A stretch of DNA of 64,000 bases from Hyperoplus lanceolatus (lineage: Eukaryota > Chordata > Actinopteri > Uranoscopiformes > Ammodytidae), in NCBI GenBank assembly GCA_026929865.2, contig CM049403.1, positions 23,182,001 to 23,246,000 on the forward strand, given 5' to 3'. Made by a program: the position numbers and the translations under genes. Below the pieces are notes generated by a model, which searched no databases, was not told where the DNA came from, and was given only the letters and a program-made list of their open reading frames with translations. Numbering within the stretch: the stretch's first letter is position 1; every line of letters begins with the position of its first letter. This document shows positions 1 through 12,300 of this stretch, piece after piece.

Positions 1-47
1 TTCCCATGATGAAACACCCATAGACAAACCCCACTCACACAACAAAC

Positions 48-48
<1 letters not shown>

Positions 49-116
<68 letters not shown>
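49..116. repeat. (CA)n microsatellite
   Basis: Uninterrupted CA/TG dinucleotide run. On the minus strand it begins directly after the stop codon of the crb1 readthrough terminal exon, so it would lie at the start of that isoform's 3' UTR. Confidence 0.97.
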
Positions 117-118
<2 letters not shown>

Positions 119-363
119 ATTCGTTGTCTCCCCAGTCTATTTCTGGCTCATCGTCCAGCCTGAGGATGAGGTAGGAGAGCAGTTGGAAGAGGTTTTGCCA
201 CAGCAGCACGGCCACGTAAAAGTAAATGTCGCTTACGTCCGTCTGGCACGTGTCTCCGGCGAAGCTCATGTCGCACACGCAGATGAACTTGTTGATGAGG
301 TTGCGGCAGTAGCCTCCGTTATGACAGGGGTTGGACCTGCACTCGTCCACCTCCTGCTCGCAC
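117..363 (-). CDS. crb1: crb1 terminal exon: last EGF, internal donor, and readthrough membrane segment with short tail
   Basis: The acceptor CCACAG|G at 365-364 leads into the last EGF ([14 protein letters not shown]). At 237|236 there is a strong in-phase donor, GAC|GTAAGC. This must be the canonical exon end, leading to a tail exon outside the window. If the donor is not used, the frame stays open for another 39 codons. Those encode a hydrophobic segment ([21 protein letters not shown]) and a short acidic tail ([14 protein letters not shown]), then TGA at 119-117. This tail lacks the ERLI-type PDZ ligand of canonical Crumbs. From memory it resembles the alternative tail of mammalian CRB1-B. 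Confidence 0.8.
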
Positions 364-3300
364 CTGTGGACACGGAATATACAGACAAGGCTTTAAAAGA
401 ATCCAAGATCTGAATAGATTCACATAAACAGCCTTTGTTAAGTCCATAATTCAAAAAAATATAGGAGGAGGAGGAGGAGGAGGATGGCTTATTTGTATCT
501 TAGGGTGCTCTGGATCCATTTGATATTTGTCTAAAATTGTAATTTGAGTTTCTACTAGAAACTATTTTCATGGTGTAGTTTCCAAAAAAATAACTATTCA
601 TCACAGTGCCATTTCTAAATCTCCCCTTTTCAGACTCCGTCTGAAACACTCCACTTTAGCTCCTGTGTCTTTAAGCCCCGCCTTCCAAAAAGCCCAGTCT
701 GCTCTGATTGGCCCTGAATCTAAGTGCCGGTTTGTATCTCAATGCTAGTTAGATCTGGGGGTGTGCTTATCACAGGTGAAGGTAGTGCTAAGTTGGTTGG
801 TAAAGGGGTGTGGCTTATATTATTAGTATGGTTATTATTATTATCCTATAATGACATCATAAGGAGTGAGAAATCTGAGAAAAAGAGAGAGGGTTGTTTG
901 TTCTCATACTTTGGGAGTCTGTAGTCACACTGGAGACTCATTTTAATGTTGAAAAAAGAATAGGTGACCCCATATTCAAGAGATTTTATTTCATTATATT
1001 GTGTCTTTTTCTTTCCCACCTGTGTCCCATGAAGCCAGGCGGACATTCACAGGACAGCTCTCGGTCAGTGCAGTTGCCTCCATTGAAGCAGGTGTAGTTT
1101 CTGGTGTCATCGCCGCACACAGAAACAGGCAGCTTAGGCTGTCGGCTAGAGGACAGTCAGAAATGTAAAAGGGTTACCTACATACATACAATGTATATGT
1201 TGTGTTTTACGTAAAGCTGTAGTATCGTTCACTTCTGCCGGATGCAGAAGCAGGAGAATCAGTCAGGCGGGAGCTGTATTGTTCGGCTTCCCGCTGATCT
1301 CCACAGGAGAGACAAAGAGGCTTAGGAGGGGAACTGGATAATAAGATTAAATACCTCTGGCAACTACTCAGCAGCAGAACGTCAAGTCATACGTAGAGGA
1401 ATGAAAAAGCCAAGCATTTCTCTTTGGCCTCTTTAACCTTGTGTTTGCCCGGAGCACAGATGCTCTGTTCCAAAATGTTTTGTTTCTCCTGGCAATTTCC
1501 AATTCATCCCTCAATGGATACAAAATGCAGGCTTTTTATTTTAGGAAGGGGTGAAGTTTTGATTTAGATAGCAAGGTATAATTTTGAACTAAAGCTGTCA
1601 CTCATTTGAAACAGTTTGTACCTCACTTTAAGACAAACAATGTCACGGGGAGTGTTAATATTAGCTTTGCTTGGCATTTTGCTGCACGCCGTCATTGAAC
1701 AACAGAACAAAAGAGCAGGCGACGTCGTACATGACATTTGAGAAAACTATCTAACAGGAAGAAAATAGCGAGCACCTGAGAAAACAGGAAGAGAAAAGGA
1801 AGCAACTTACGTTTTTTTGACAATAATGTACCACGGAATTTCTTCAATGCGTTCACTGGAGAGGAACAGAAAGAAAGATGGGGGAAAAGGGGGAAGAGAG
1901 AGACAAACAAGAGACACAAGCAAAAAAAAAAGAAGAAGTCATTTTTGATGAAAACTTTGCAGCGTAGATGTTCCCAGTAAAGGGAAATGTGCAGTGTGTG
2001 TGGTGTCTTGCTTCGCGAGACACTTGCAAAGGTTTTTGTTTTTCCTTGTGCAAAAAGCGGCAAGAGGCTGTGTGTTTACAGGATAAATGGTTGGAGGCGT
2101 TCCCCCCGCTGGTTCTCCGAGGCAAACGCTAGATGACAGGGGGAAAGAAACTGGCGCTGAACCAGAGAGCCCTGTGTAGTGAAGACACCACAGCAGACTG
2201 AGGCCTTTTTCTGGCTGACACTAGAATAGAAATGCAGCATCTGAGACGCCCCGCTGCAGGCCTGGTTGAACTGCTGAGCAGAGGCAGAAATGTGGAGACA
2301 TTTGCACAGGGAAAGATTGTGTGTGTGTGGTGGTGTGGTCCCCTTGGTTGTGCAATCTGGAGCATTTATTTTTATATATGTTGGGTTAATTAACTACTTA
2401 AAGGTGGAGTCAGCCATTCTAGAGAAAGCTTGTTGTCAAAATCAGTGAATATCTCTTCCCGATCAGCTACCTGACCGTACTGTGTGAGTGCTGAAAAAAG
2501 AATCTGGTGTTAATACACAGCATAGGCTCTGTAAAAACAGGTATGTAAACAAAGTGGCTTGGACAGACACACCATAGCTAGCAACAATGCTATTGATATA
2601 GTCTAAGATTTATCGATATGAAAATACAGGTAAAATGTGTATTTAGTAATAGCCTACTGTAATGAGTGTGACAATAAGCCGGTCAACATTTAAAAAGGTG
2701 TAAAAGCCAAATACTTATCAAAGTATAAGCCGATCAGTAGCTTAGCCTTTATCAATAGCATTGGTGCTAGTGGTCAGTCCAAGCCCTTTGTTTACATACC
2801 AGTTTACAGAGTCTAGGCTGTGTATGAACACCAGAAGGTTATGCAGCCTAAGCTTACAAACAGTAGGTAGCGGATCCTGAGGAGATATTCACTGATTTCA
2901 AAAACAAGCTTAGGCCTACTAAAGAATCGCTGACTCCACCTTTATGCTCCCAATAACCATTCATAGTAAAGGGCAAAGTCATCTTCAAAGCATTACACTT
3001 TTATATATTGTGGTTGATTCCTTTTCTGCTGCTGCTGTATATTTCACACAAAGCATTTTGTACACACCAAAGTAATGACTATGCACTCTTTTTGTCATTT
3101 CTATCATCCAACTTTTCTTCTCTTTTTTTAAAATCCAACAAACTCCTGTACTTACTTGCAGAGGGACCCGGTGTAGTTGTCGGGGCAGAGGCAGGCGTAC
3201 CTGTCTGGCCCGTGCAGACAGGTGCCTCCATGGGCACACAGGTGCTTTTCACACACGTCCACCTCCTCGTCGCAGTCCACGCCTGCGTAGCCAAACTCAC

Positions 3301-6300
3301 AGGTGCACTGGTAGGTGGGCCCCACCACGCTGCAGTTGCCATGAACGCAGGGGCCAGAGGCGCAGGTGTCGGTGAAGAAGTCGCAGCGATGGCCGGCCCA
3401 GCCCGCGGCGCAGCTGCAGTTGTAGGCGTTGAAGAGGTCCTCGCATTCCCCGCCGTTCAGACAGGGATTGGGCTCACACACGCTGGCCCCGCCGCAGCCA
3501 ACCAGAGGCCAGTTCACCGACGTCTGCCTGAACTGCTCCGGCTGCAGGCGTGGGAGGTTGACATGAGAGGAGCTGAAGTAAGGCAGGGCAATGCCACCCA
3601 GCTCCACTGTGCCCAGGCACCCGGCCAAGGACCAACCAGCGCCAGGAGCCAGGCCACCTAAGAAGATGTCCACCTCCTGCCTGAGGAAGTCCAGGCTTCC
3701 CCCTTTGCTCCTGGAAGTGCTGGCTTCCTCTATCTCTTCATCCAGCACTAGAGTCCAGCGGGAGGCCAGTGCCCACGGCGCAGCCATGAATAGGTGGACA
3801 CTGTGCCACTCGCCATCACTAACATCCGTCCTGCTGCGGAGACTGAGCGTAGACACTCCCTGCTCTGCCTCTGTCTCCCCCTCCTGCTCCTCCTCTCCGT
3901 CTTCTTCAGTGGTGCTCCAGACAAGGAAACCATCCTGAACAGAGAGCGTGGCGAAAGCTGAGCCCTTCTCTGCGTGGAATATGGCTGCGTTACGCTTCCG
4001 TGTGCGTAGACTCAGGGAAAGGTTGGTCAAATTGCGGGATATTTGACCGTTTCCCCTGTAGGACAACACTGTGCTGTCATTGAGGAAGGTTGCATTGGAG
4101 TAACCTAGGAGATAAAAGAAAACATCTGTACACTTTGACAAACTCGCTTTTTTTTTACATCATTGAAACTCCGTTGTCGGTTGGCTTCTATTCTTTGATT
4201 ATGTACTGGTGTTCAGCATGAGAATACAACGGTGGTGTTAAACAACAGCACTGCCTTCTTAATAAATGGTTACACAAAGCAACAGGCATTAATACAGCAT
4301 GACATTTACCTGTATGATAACAATCTTTTTAGGTAACTAACTGAGGTAAGTTATTGGAAATACCCTTAAGGAGCAGGTATCCTCAATGAGTTAATCCCTG
4401 AACAGGGGTTGGCAAACAGGACAGACGGACAACACGGCAAATCATCACTAATCCCACCAAAAAAAGGATAAACTGTTTGAGCGGATTGAGGCCAGTATGT
4501 AATGTTGTAACTCTCGGTTACCTACGGAAGTGGCCAATAATGACCAGGTCCAAAAACAAAGTCATACATATGCTGCAAGTCCAAGGGTTAAACATTTGCA
4601 TTTGACTTATTTCATATGTGATTAAGTAATTTAAATGCATGATCCCCAACCCTAGCCAAAGGCTGCTACTAATCTATGGCGTGAACAACAACACTTTCAG
4701 CCTTTAAAGAATGGTAATTGTATTACACGCTAACAAGTTATAAAATAATCGGATAGTTTCTTCACTACCAGGTGATATACCGTTGGAACCGCTAAAGACT
4801 TCAGTTGAGGCTTGAAACCTTTTAGTGTCTGAATTATGCACTGGTGCCACGACAAACAAAGAGAGAATAAATACATGTAACAAAATGTTGTTCTCAACGT
4901 GCCCTTAACACCTTCAATTTGCCTCTTAAAATATGTGACTCCACTAAGACTGACATGGTTTCAACTTGAGAAACAACCTGGACTTGTCTGAAAAGATCTA
5001 GCGCCTCACTTCTGCTTCTTACTATGGAAACCTTGGACGCCACTTACATTCATATCCCTGGTTCAGCATCCTGCATTCTGAGTCTGAGGGACAAGGTGAC
5101 AGCTCGCACCACCTGACCTCTTCACAGCGCCGCCCTGCTGTCCTGAAAGGGCAGGTGCAGGTGAAGTCATCCCATGTGGAGTAGCACATCCCACCGTTTA
5201 GACAAGGGTTCCTCTGAGGGTGAGAGAAATTGATACAGGGGCTTAATTACGCCAAATGTTAGATAATGTAAGTTTAAATCCATTTACAATGTCAACCATG
5301 ATAAAGGCTGGATAGAAGAAGAGGTTGACAAATATTAACTAAAGAAACGTTTTTACTCACACTGCAGGCGTTGTCCCCTGAGCATCCGGCAGTCACATTC
5401 TCCATGAGCTCCAGAGGGTAAGATCTCACTGAGGTGTCCAACCCAAAGAACTGCAGCCTCTTGTCGTTGATCCTCAGGTCCTGGATGCAGCCTTTAAAAT
5501 ATCCACCAAACACTGAGGTGGACCTACTCTCCAACAGACCTCCCACATACACAGTATCTCCTTCTTGGAAGCTGACTGTGCGGACTTCCACATCGCCCTG
5601 TTTCTCAGCTGCTAAATACAGCGCCATACGATCTCTCCCCATCTCTACCTTCACAAAGTGGACTTCCCCGTCGTTGATGGCACTATCTGCCTTCAGGCTC
5701 CCGAGGTTAGTGAGCTGAACGGTGACCTTGCCGTCCTCCAGCCACATGTGAAGGTACTGGTCGCTGCTGTTGGCGAGCGCCAGCAGGAGTCCATTCTGTT
5801 TGCGTGTGCGCACAAAGAGGGAGATGGAGAGGTTATGTCCCGGATGGTCGGTGACAGTGAACGCTGCATAACTCTGAGAGTCCTCGTTCCCAAACCGCGC
5901 GGTCACGTGTTCTGTTAAAGGTCAAATAATTAGAAAAAAGGTGAGTTGGCTGGGTGTCAACATCAAGAAAACATCTCAAGGTCTTTTCTGGAGTCTAAAT
6001 TCAGGTATGGAATTTGGTTACAGTCCTATTTTTGGTAGTTTAAGCACAAAAGTAGGAGGGAAAAAAAGTTGAGGCGTATTCAGTGATTCTGGAGAATGCT
6101 TGTTTTCAAAATCAGTGAATGTTTCTGTATAGCTTTAGTTTGACAAAAAGTGATTTTGACAACAAGCATTCTCCAGAGTCGCTGACTCCATCTTTAATAC
6201 TATTTATTCAGTTTTTATCTCCAGACACAGTGATGTAAAATGAATCTTTCTTTCTCACCTGTGCTGAGTATTGAAACTAAATATTCACGATTAAATGAGC

Positions 6301-9300
6301 ATTATGATAGATTTGCAGAAGTAACTATCAAGAAGAAAAGAAGCAGTTTAAGTTGATGTCCCAAGGAGAACGGTCACAGAAAGAGAAAATGCAAGCAGCC
6401 ACCAGCCCTCATATTGTGTGTCCGATGTCAGCACTTTCCACTGTGGGCTACACACCTTATTAGGCAGGTAGGACATCGACAACACACAAAGCTAGAGCAG
6501 ATGGGACATTGAGTGTGTGACAGCTGACAGGGCATATGAAAACCTTACGAAAGCTTAGATGTGTATCCGTGTGGATGTTTTAGGAGTGCATTTGTGAGAA
6601 GGAGAATTGATGTGTGAGCCAATATCCCATCAGACACTGGGATCAGTAATCTGCTTTGATAGACTCAAGAGGCTATAGATATCCTGGCTGGAAAAAAACT
6701 AAACTCTTCAATATTTTCAGGAGCAACACAAGTGACACAATCTAACTTTTCCCCCCTTTTTCCGTTCTACTTATTCTCTGATGTATTGTTCATTTTAAAT
6801 CAACAATCTACTGAATGCTGAGACATTTTCTAGCCTGTTGTGTGTTTCTCCAAAATAGATCCCGTACATCCTTAATCCAGTGCTTCAAATAACAGGCTTC
6901 GTGGCATTTGATTTGGCTCATCTCTACCCATTCATCTTCTATTACAAATCAGGATGTTATCTAATTACCCACTAACGAAATTTTGTGAGAATTACCCTTT
7001 ACACAATCTTAATTAATCAGGTTAGCTTGAAGTTAAAAGACTATAAAGTCTCATATCTGCTTATGTTGTCCAAGAAAACCCATTCTGGTGGGAGTAGGAC
7101 AGTTAAAAGAAATTCTCACAAATTATACATAATTTTGCTGTCATTAAAAGGTGGGGTCCGCTTACTGTCCATACTGTTTCTGTGCTAAGAAAATAAATCC
7201 AGTGTTAGTACACAGCTTAGGCTCTGTAAACAAGCATGTTGCTAGCTAAGGTGGGCCCCCTTTGTTTACTAACCGATATACACAGCATAGGTTTTGTAGT
7301 AACACCATTTTTTTTTTAAGCACACACATAGTACGAACAGGTAGCTGATCGTGAGGTGTTTTTTTTTTACTGATTTGGACAAAAGGCGATTTTGACAACA
7401 AGGATTAGAAGTCTATTATTTCACAGAAGTAAACATACCCTCCTCGCAATCGTGCCCCTCATAAGGTCTTGGACATCTGCACTGGTAGCTCTGCCACAGG
7501 TTGACGCACTGTCCTCTGTTTTGGCAGGGCAGGTCCAGGCAGCGGTCTCTGTGGCTGCAGCCGGGGGACACATTAACAGCAGAGTCACTCAGCCACTCCT
7601 CTGGAACGACCAGCTGCCCGTCCACAAACACATCCTGCATGCAGCCAATGAATGCTGGAAGATGAGAGCCCTCACTCGGGCCATTTGAGTCCTGAAGCAC
7701 TCCTCCAATGAAAGTGTTTTGAGGAAGTGAAGCCAGGGTCAGGCTGCTTTGGACCGGGGCCACCTTGTGACACGACTGGCTCTCACAGCGTCCGCCGTCA
7801 TCCAAGAGTCTCAGACTTAGCACCCAGTTTCCCAGCACGGCCTCTACAGAATGCCACTCGCCGTCTGTGACATTGTGTGGAAGCTCCAGGACGTGGCTCT
7901 GGATTTCTGCTTCCTCCCTAGCAGAGGCCTCCTTCCTCAGTGTGAGCCCAAGCCGCCCTTCATCTAGCTCCAGGCTCAGCAGCAGCCCCATGCTGTTCCG
8001 TTGGAACAACACCGCTCTGGGCAGAACAGTCTTAAAACTGAGGGTGATGTTGCGGGAAGCCTCAACATCCACCAGGGGGCTCTGTAGCAGCAGGTAGCCC
8101 CGGCGCTCAAAGGAGAAGGTGGTGGGGGTCTCACAGAGGGGTCCGGTGTAGCCAGGAGAGCAGGAACAGGTGTATCCGTGAGTCTCGTCCTGCAGGAAAG
8201 GAGAGCAGGAGCCTTGGTTCTGGCATTCATGTCCCTCACAGCCCACTAGCGTCATAGAACAGTTCACGCCTCCATAGAGAAAGCCGTCCTGTTTCTGCGT
8301 GAGGCAATCGCAAGTGTAGCCTTCAACGTTGCTCTCACACCTGCCGCCATTCAGGCAGGGACTGGGGTCACACTGGTTTATCACCTCCTGGCAGAGGGAA
8401 CCTGTTCGCAGAAGAATACATAGAAGTCACATTACCTGTACAGAAGACAAAGGCTCCAAAAAAAATCTTGTAGACTTGTACCAATTCAACATATTTACCT
8501 GCTGCATACACTTGTACTGGGTTATTATGCGGACAACAAGTTACATAATGTTGGCAAGCGCATAAAACACTGGACATGTGCCGAGTGTTTTCCTCCCATT
8601 TCCCTCGACGCCTGGTCTTACATAGTATATCATGGCTCCTGTTTTTTTGTTTTTTTTCTATGGTGCCTTGGAAATAGCGCAAACTACTTAATTTACCAGA
8701 TACCAGTTGACCCAAGTTTTACTTGTCCATGAATTACTCCCTTAAGATGCTTTGTCTTTTTGATTGTATTGGTGATTATGTTACAGATCAGGTTTTATAT
8801 TCATTATTAATACAATGGCTATACACACTATATTGTTCAACAGAGTACATTGTAGAACATATTATAATAACATTAGCATTACTATAACGTATTTGTTCGT
8901 TCTATATTGGTAGGAAGAAAAGATAAAATAACACAGAAAGTAAATACCTATTATGTAATACCTTTACTAACAATTTATTTAAACAAAAAAACATCCTCTG
9001 TTCTTACCTGTTCCAAGCACCAAAATCCCCCAAATCCATGGTGCCGGTGTCCACATCATGCCGTCACTTTTTCCCCCAGGATAGCCCCAAACTTGTCTAA
9101 CTGCACCATATTAGAGTGTGTGTGTAGTGGCCATCCCAGTGGATGTATGCTCCTTGTCTTGCTATTTCTCTACAACAACGTAGGGCTGAGTGGCTCTAGT
9201 CAGGAGACCGGCAAAGCTAGATCCTGGGGATTAAACTAATGCTATTTGGTCACCTTACTGAGTCAGTCACACTGCGCCCATGGCAGCAGGTCAATTTTTA

Positions 9301-12300
9301 GAACACAACTCTTAGCAGGGAAACAGCTCACATTGCTATGTACAGTACAATTCCAAATCAAGTCTTGTGTAAACAGGAAAACTAGAGTTCTCTTCTTTTG
9401 CAGCTGGAAAGTATAATTCAATGTAACAGCCAATGTAAAGTTTCTCTGCATGGTGTACATTTTCATTTCATTATATTACCCGCAAGAACAAATTCTTAAC
9501 TTCTCATTTAATCAATTTATGTAAGTGCCAGTTTACCATCAGCCTCAAAATAAGATTCAAATTAAAGCTCATTTGTGTAGTTTTCTCTTTATCTATTTTT
9601 TATTCTACCACTTGGGGGTGCTAACATTAGGAAATACCACACCCAAGATTTTTAGTTTGTTTATTGCGCCATCTCTGGGCCACTTTTAGTTTTGCTCATC
9701 CAACCTCACAGTGCAGTGGGTTCTCTGCACTTAATGTCTGGTTAAACATCATCCCACTTTGAATTTTTTGTTAATTTGGAAATAATAAAAACTGTTGACA
9801 AAAAGTATGTCTGCTATATAACTGTTCAGAGTTACTCAACTCAAACTACTTTATCTGCTTGACAAGACACTATTAAAGATATGGGGATTTGAGATTTGTG
9901 GGAACCTTTAATTCTTGCTTTAAAATACTATAAATGTACAGTACATGAATGTTATGTGTAAACCACATTATTTTTAAAATATATGTTGAGAAATGTTCCC
10001 ATTTAAATTAATGGTTTCACACTGTTGTTGCTCCAATAAGAAACTGCATATTTATCTTATCAGACATCGCATTGTACTGTAACAGTCATGTTGTCATACA
10101 ACGCAATTTTGAATAAACAACATAGTTCCCTGTAGACTATACAATGCATAGCTTTGTCATTGGCAGTGATTATAGACATAAAGATTTTTAGTTGGTTAAT
10201 CAGAAGAATTGACCTGTTGTTCCTGGAGGACAGCTGCAGATGTAGCCCGCAGCAAGCTGCTGGTCATAGCGTTGGGGCAGCAGAGGCTCGCTGCCATAGA
10301 GCGCCTGCCATGACTTCTCAATACAGCGGCCTCCATGCATGCAGGGGCTGCTGTCACACTCATGCACGTCCACCTCACACTGACGCCCCTCAAACCCTGG
10401 AATGAGGAAGCAGGCTGGTGTAAATGACAGTAAACATGTCTAACTAAAACTAAACTCTCTATCTGACTGAGATTCAGATAGAGAATAAGAGTCAGAATTC
10501 TAGCTTCCTTTCTCCCACCCTATATCATTTTGTTTAGGTCAAGTCTTCCCTGATTGATGTACCTGAAACTACACATTATTTGCCCTGTTTCCTGAGCAAG
10601 AAGGTGCTTCCTGTACCTGGCCAGCATTCACACTTGTAGCTCCCCTGGTTGTCCTGACAGATGGCGCTGTTGAAGCAGGGTTGAGATTGGCAAGGCGGTA
10701 GTGGGGTTCCACAGCGTTTGCCAGTGTAGGCTGTGAGAGAGCAGTCACAGCTGTAGCTGAGACAATTAAGGATTCAGAAATCACATGAATGAGATGATTT
10801 ACCAGATTTTTCAAGTCTGTGTTTTCTTAGTCGGATGTAAAACTGAAATATGTTAGTAATTTCTATTATACTACACAAAAAAATGTATTTATTTAATTAT
10901 AAACTTGGCTACAGCTACAATTCTTTCTTTTCAGCAGCATAAGCTGCACTAGGCTACTCACTCGTTCACCCCGTCAATGCACACAGCCCCATTTTGGCAT
11001 GGCTGCTCTTGGCACTCGTCGATGTTGATTTCGCACCGGTGTCCTTGGAGACCGGACGGGCAGGTGCAAGTGAAGCCACCGCCGTAGTCGTGGCAACTGC
11101 CGCCATTGAGACATGGCTGTGATTGACACTCATCAATCTGGACCTCGCAAGTGGCCCCTGTGAACATCAAAGCAGCAAAGATGTCAGAGGGGCGAGTGAG
11201 CCTGCTATACACACCGAGGGCAGGGGGCAACAAATGAACAAGGCTTTCATGTAGTACTGGCTGTGATCCTTTTTTTGGGGGCTGCATTCTCACAGCAATG
11301 TGCAGGTGTTTGCTATTCTAAAAACAAAGGATTTTATCAAATAGATATCTTAAAATATTTAACTGCAGAGTAGGCTATCATGCAGACAACAACGTGGGGG
11401 AGAGATGATGAATTGAAAGTTTAACATGAATGAAGACAACCAACAAGATATCCTAAATACAGTGAACAATAGGAAAATTGGAGTAGGCGATTCTTTAGTC
11501 GCTGAACCTTTTTTGACTGATGTAGTGCTCAGTCTCCTTTCAGCAGCTTGGTTCATCTGGGTTTAAATTATTTTGTATTAATTTAGAGAGATTTTGTGAG
11601 ATTTGAAACGTAAAAGCCGATAGATAAAAACAAGAACCACACGATGCAGATCAAAAACCTTTATTCAACAATAAAGGTGTGAGATCGTGTCCTAACAAGG
11701 GATTGAGTGAATCATTAGGCTACATTAGTTGTAGTGGGTTGAGGCTTTGAGTGACAGACCATGCCAACAGCTAACATGGCTAAATGGAGTACATGAAAAT
11801 GACACAAAAAAACATGGATGGGGGAACATGTGTGACCATGTTCAACTAGGAATCCCATGATAGATCCCATAGCCTATGAATCTTAGCACAAAGCAGCTTT
11901 CTTTTATTTTGGGTATATTGTGAGGTTGTTATTTCAGAATCTCTTTGGGTTGACCCGGCAATGTTCTTTCCACTCACCAGTGAACCCTGGAGAACACAGA
12001 CAGGAGAACCTGCCCACTCTGTCTACACAGGTGCCTCTGTTTCTGCAGGGCTGTGAGAGACACTCATTCACGTCAATCTGACAGAGAGCGCCCTGGAACC
12101 CCGGCACGCAGAAGCAAGAGTAGCCGTCCCCACGGATTCTGCATATCGCCCGGTTTTGGCACGGGTTGGGAGAGCACTGGTCCACTGTTGAAGGTGGCCT
12201 CTCAGGCAATGCACCTATAGGAACAGATCACATTTCAAAAATATAGGCTAGATGTTACAGAATATCACTGTTCTTAAGGCTCTACAGATAAACAAAACCA

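Noticed and set aside
1139..1141. Alternative CAG acceptor for the crb1 EGF exon at 1138
   Set aside because: It would put the exon out of phase with the upstream exon ending at 3156; the TCTAG acceptor at 1147-1146 keeps the frame.
3008..3661. Plus-strand open frame of 217 codons
   Set aside because: It is the antisense shadow of the crb1 LamG3/EGF exon, which has clear domains and splice sites on the minus strand.
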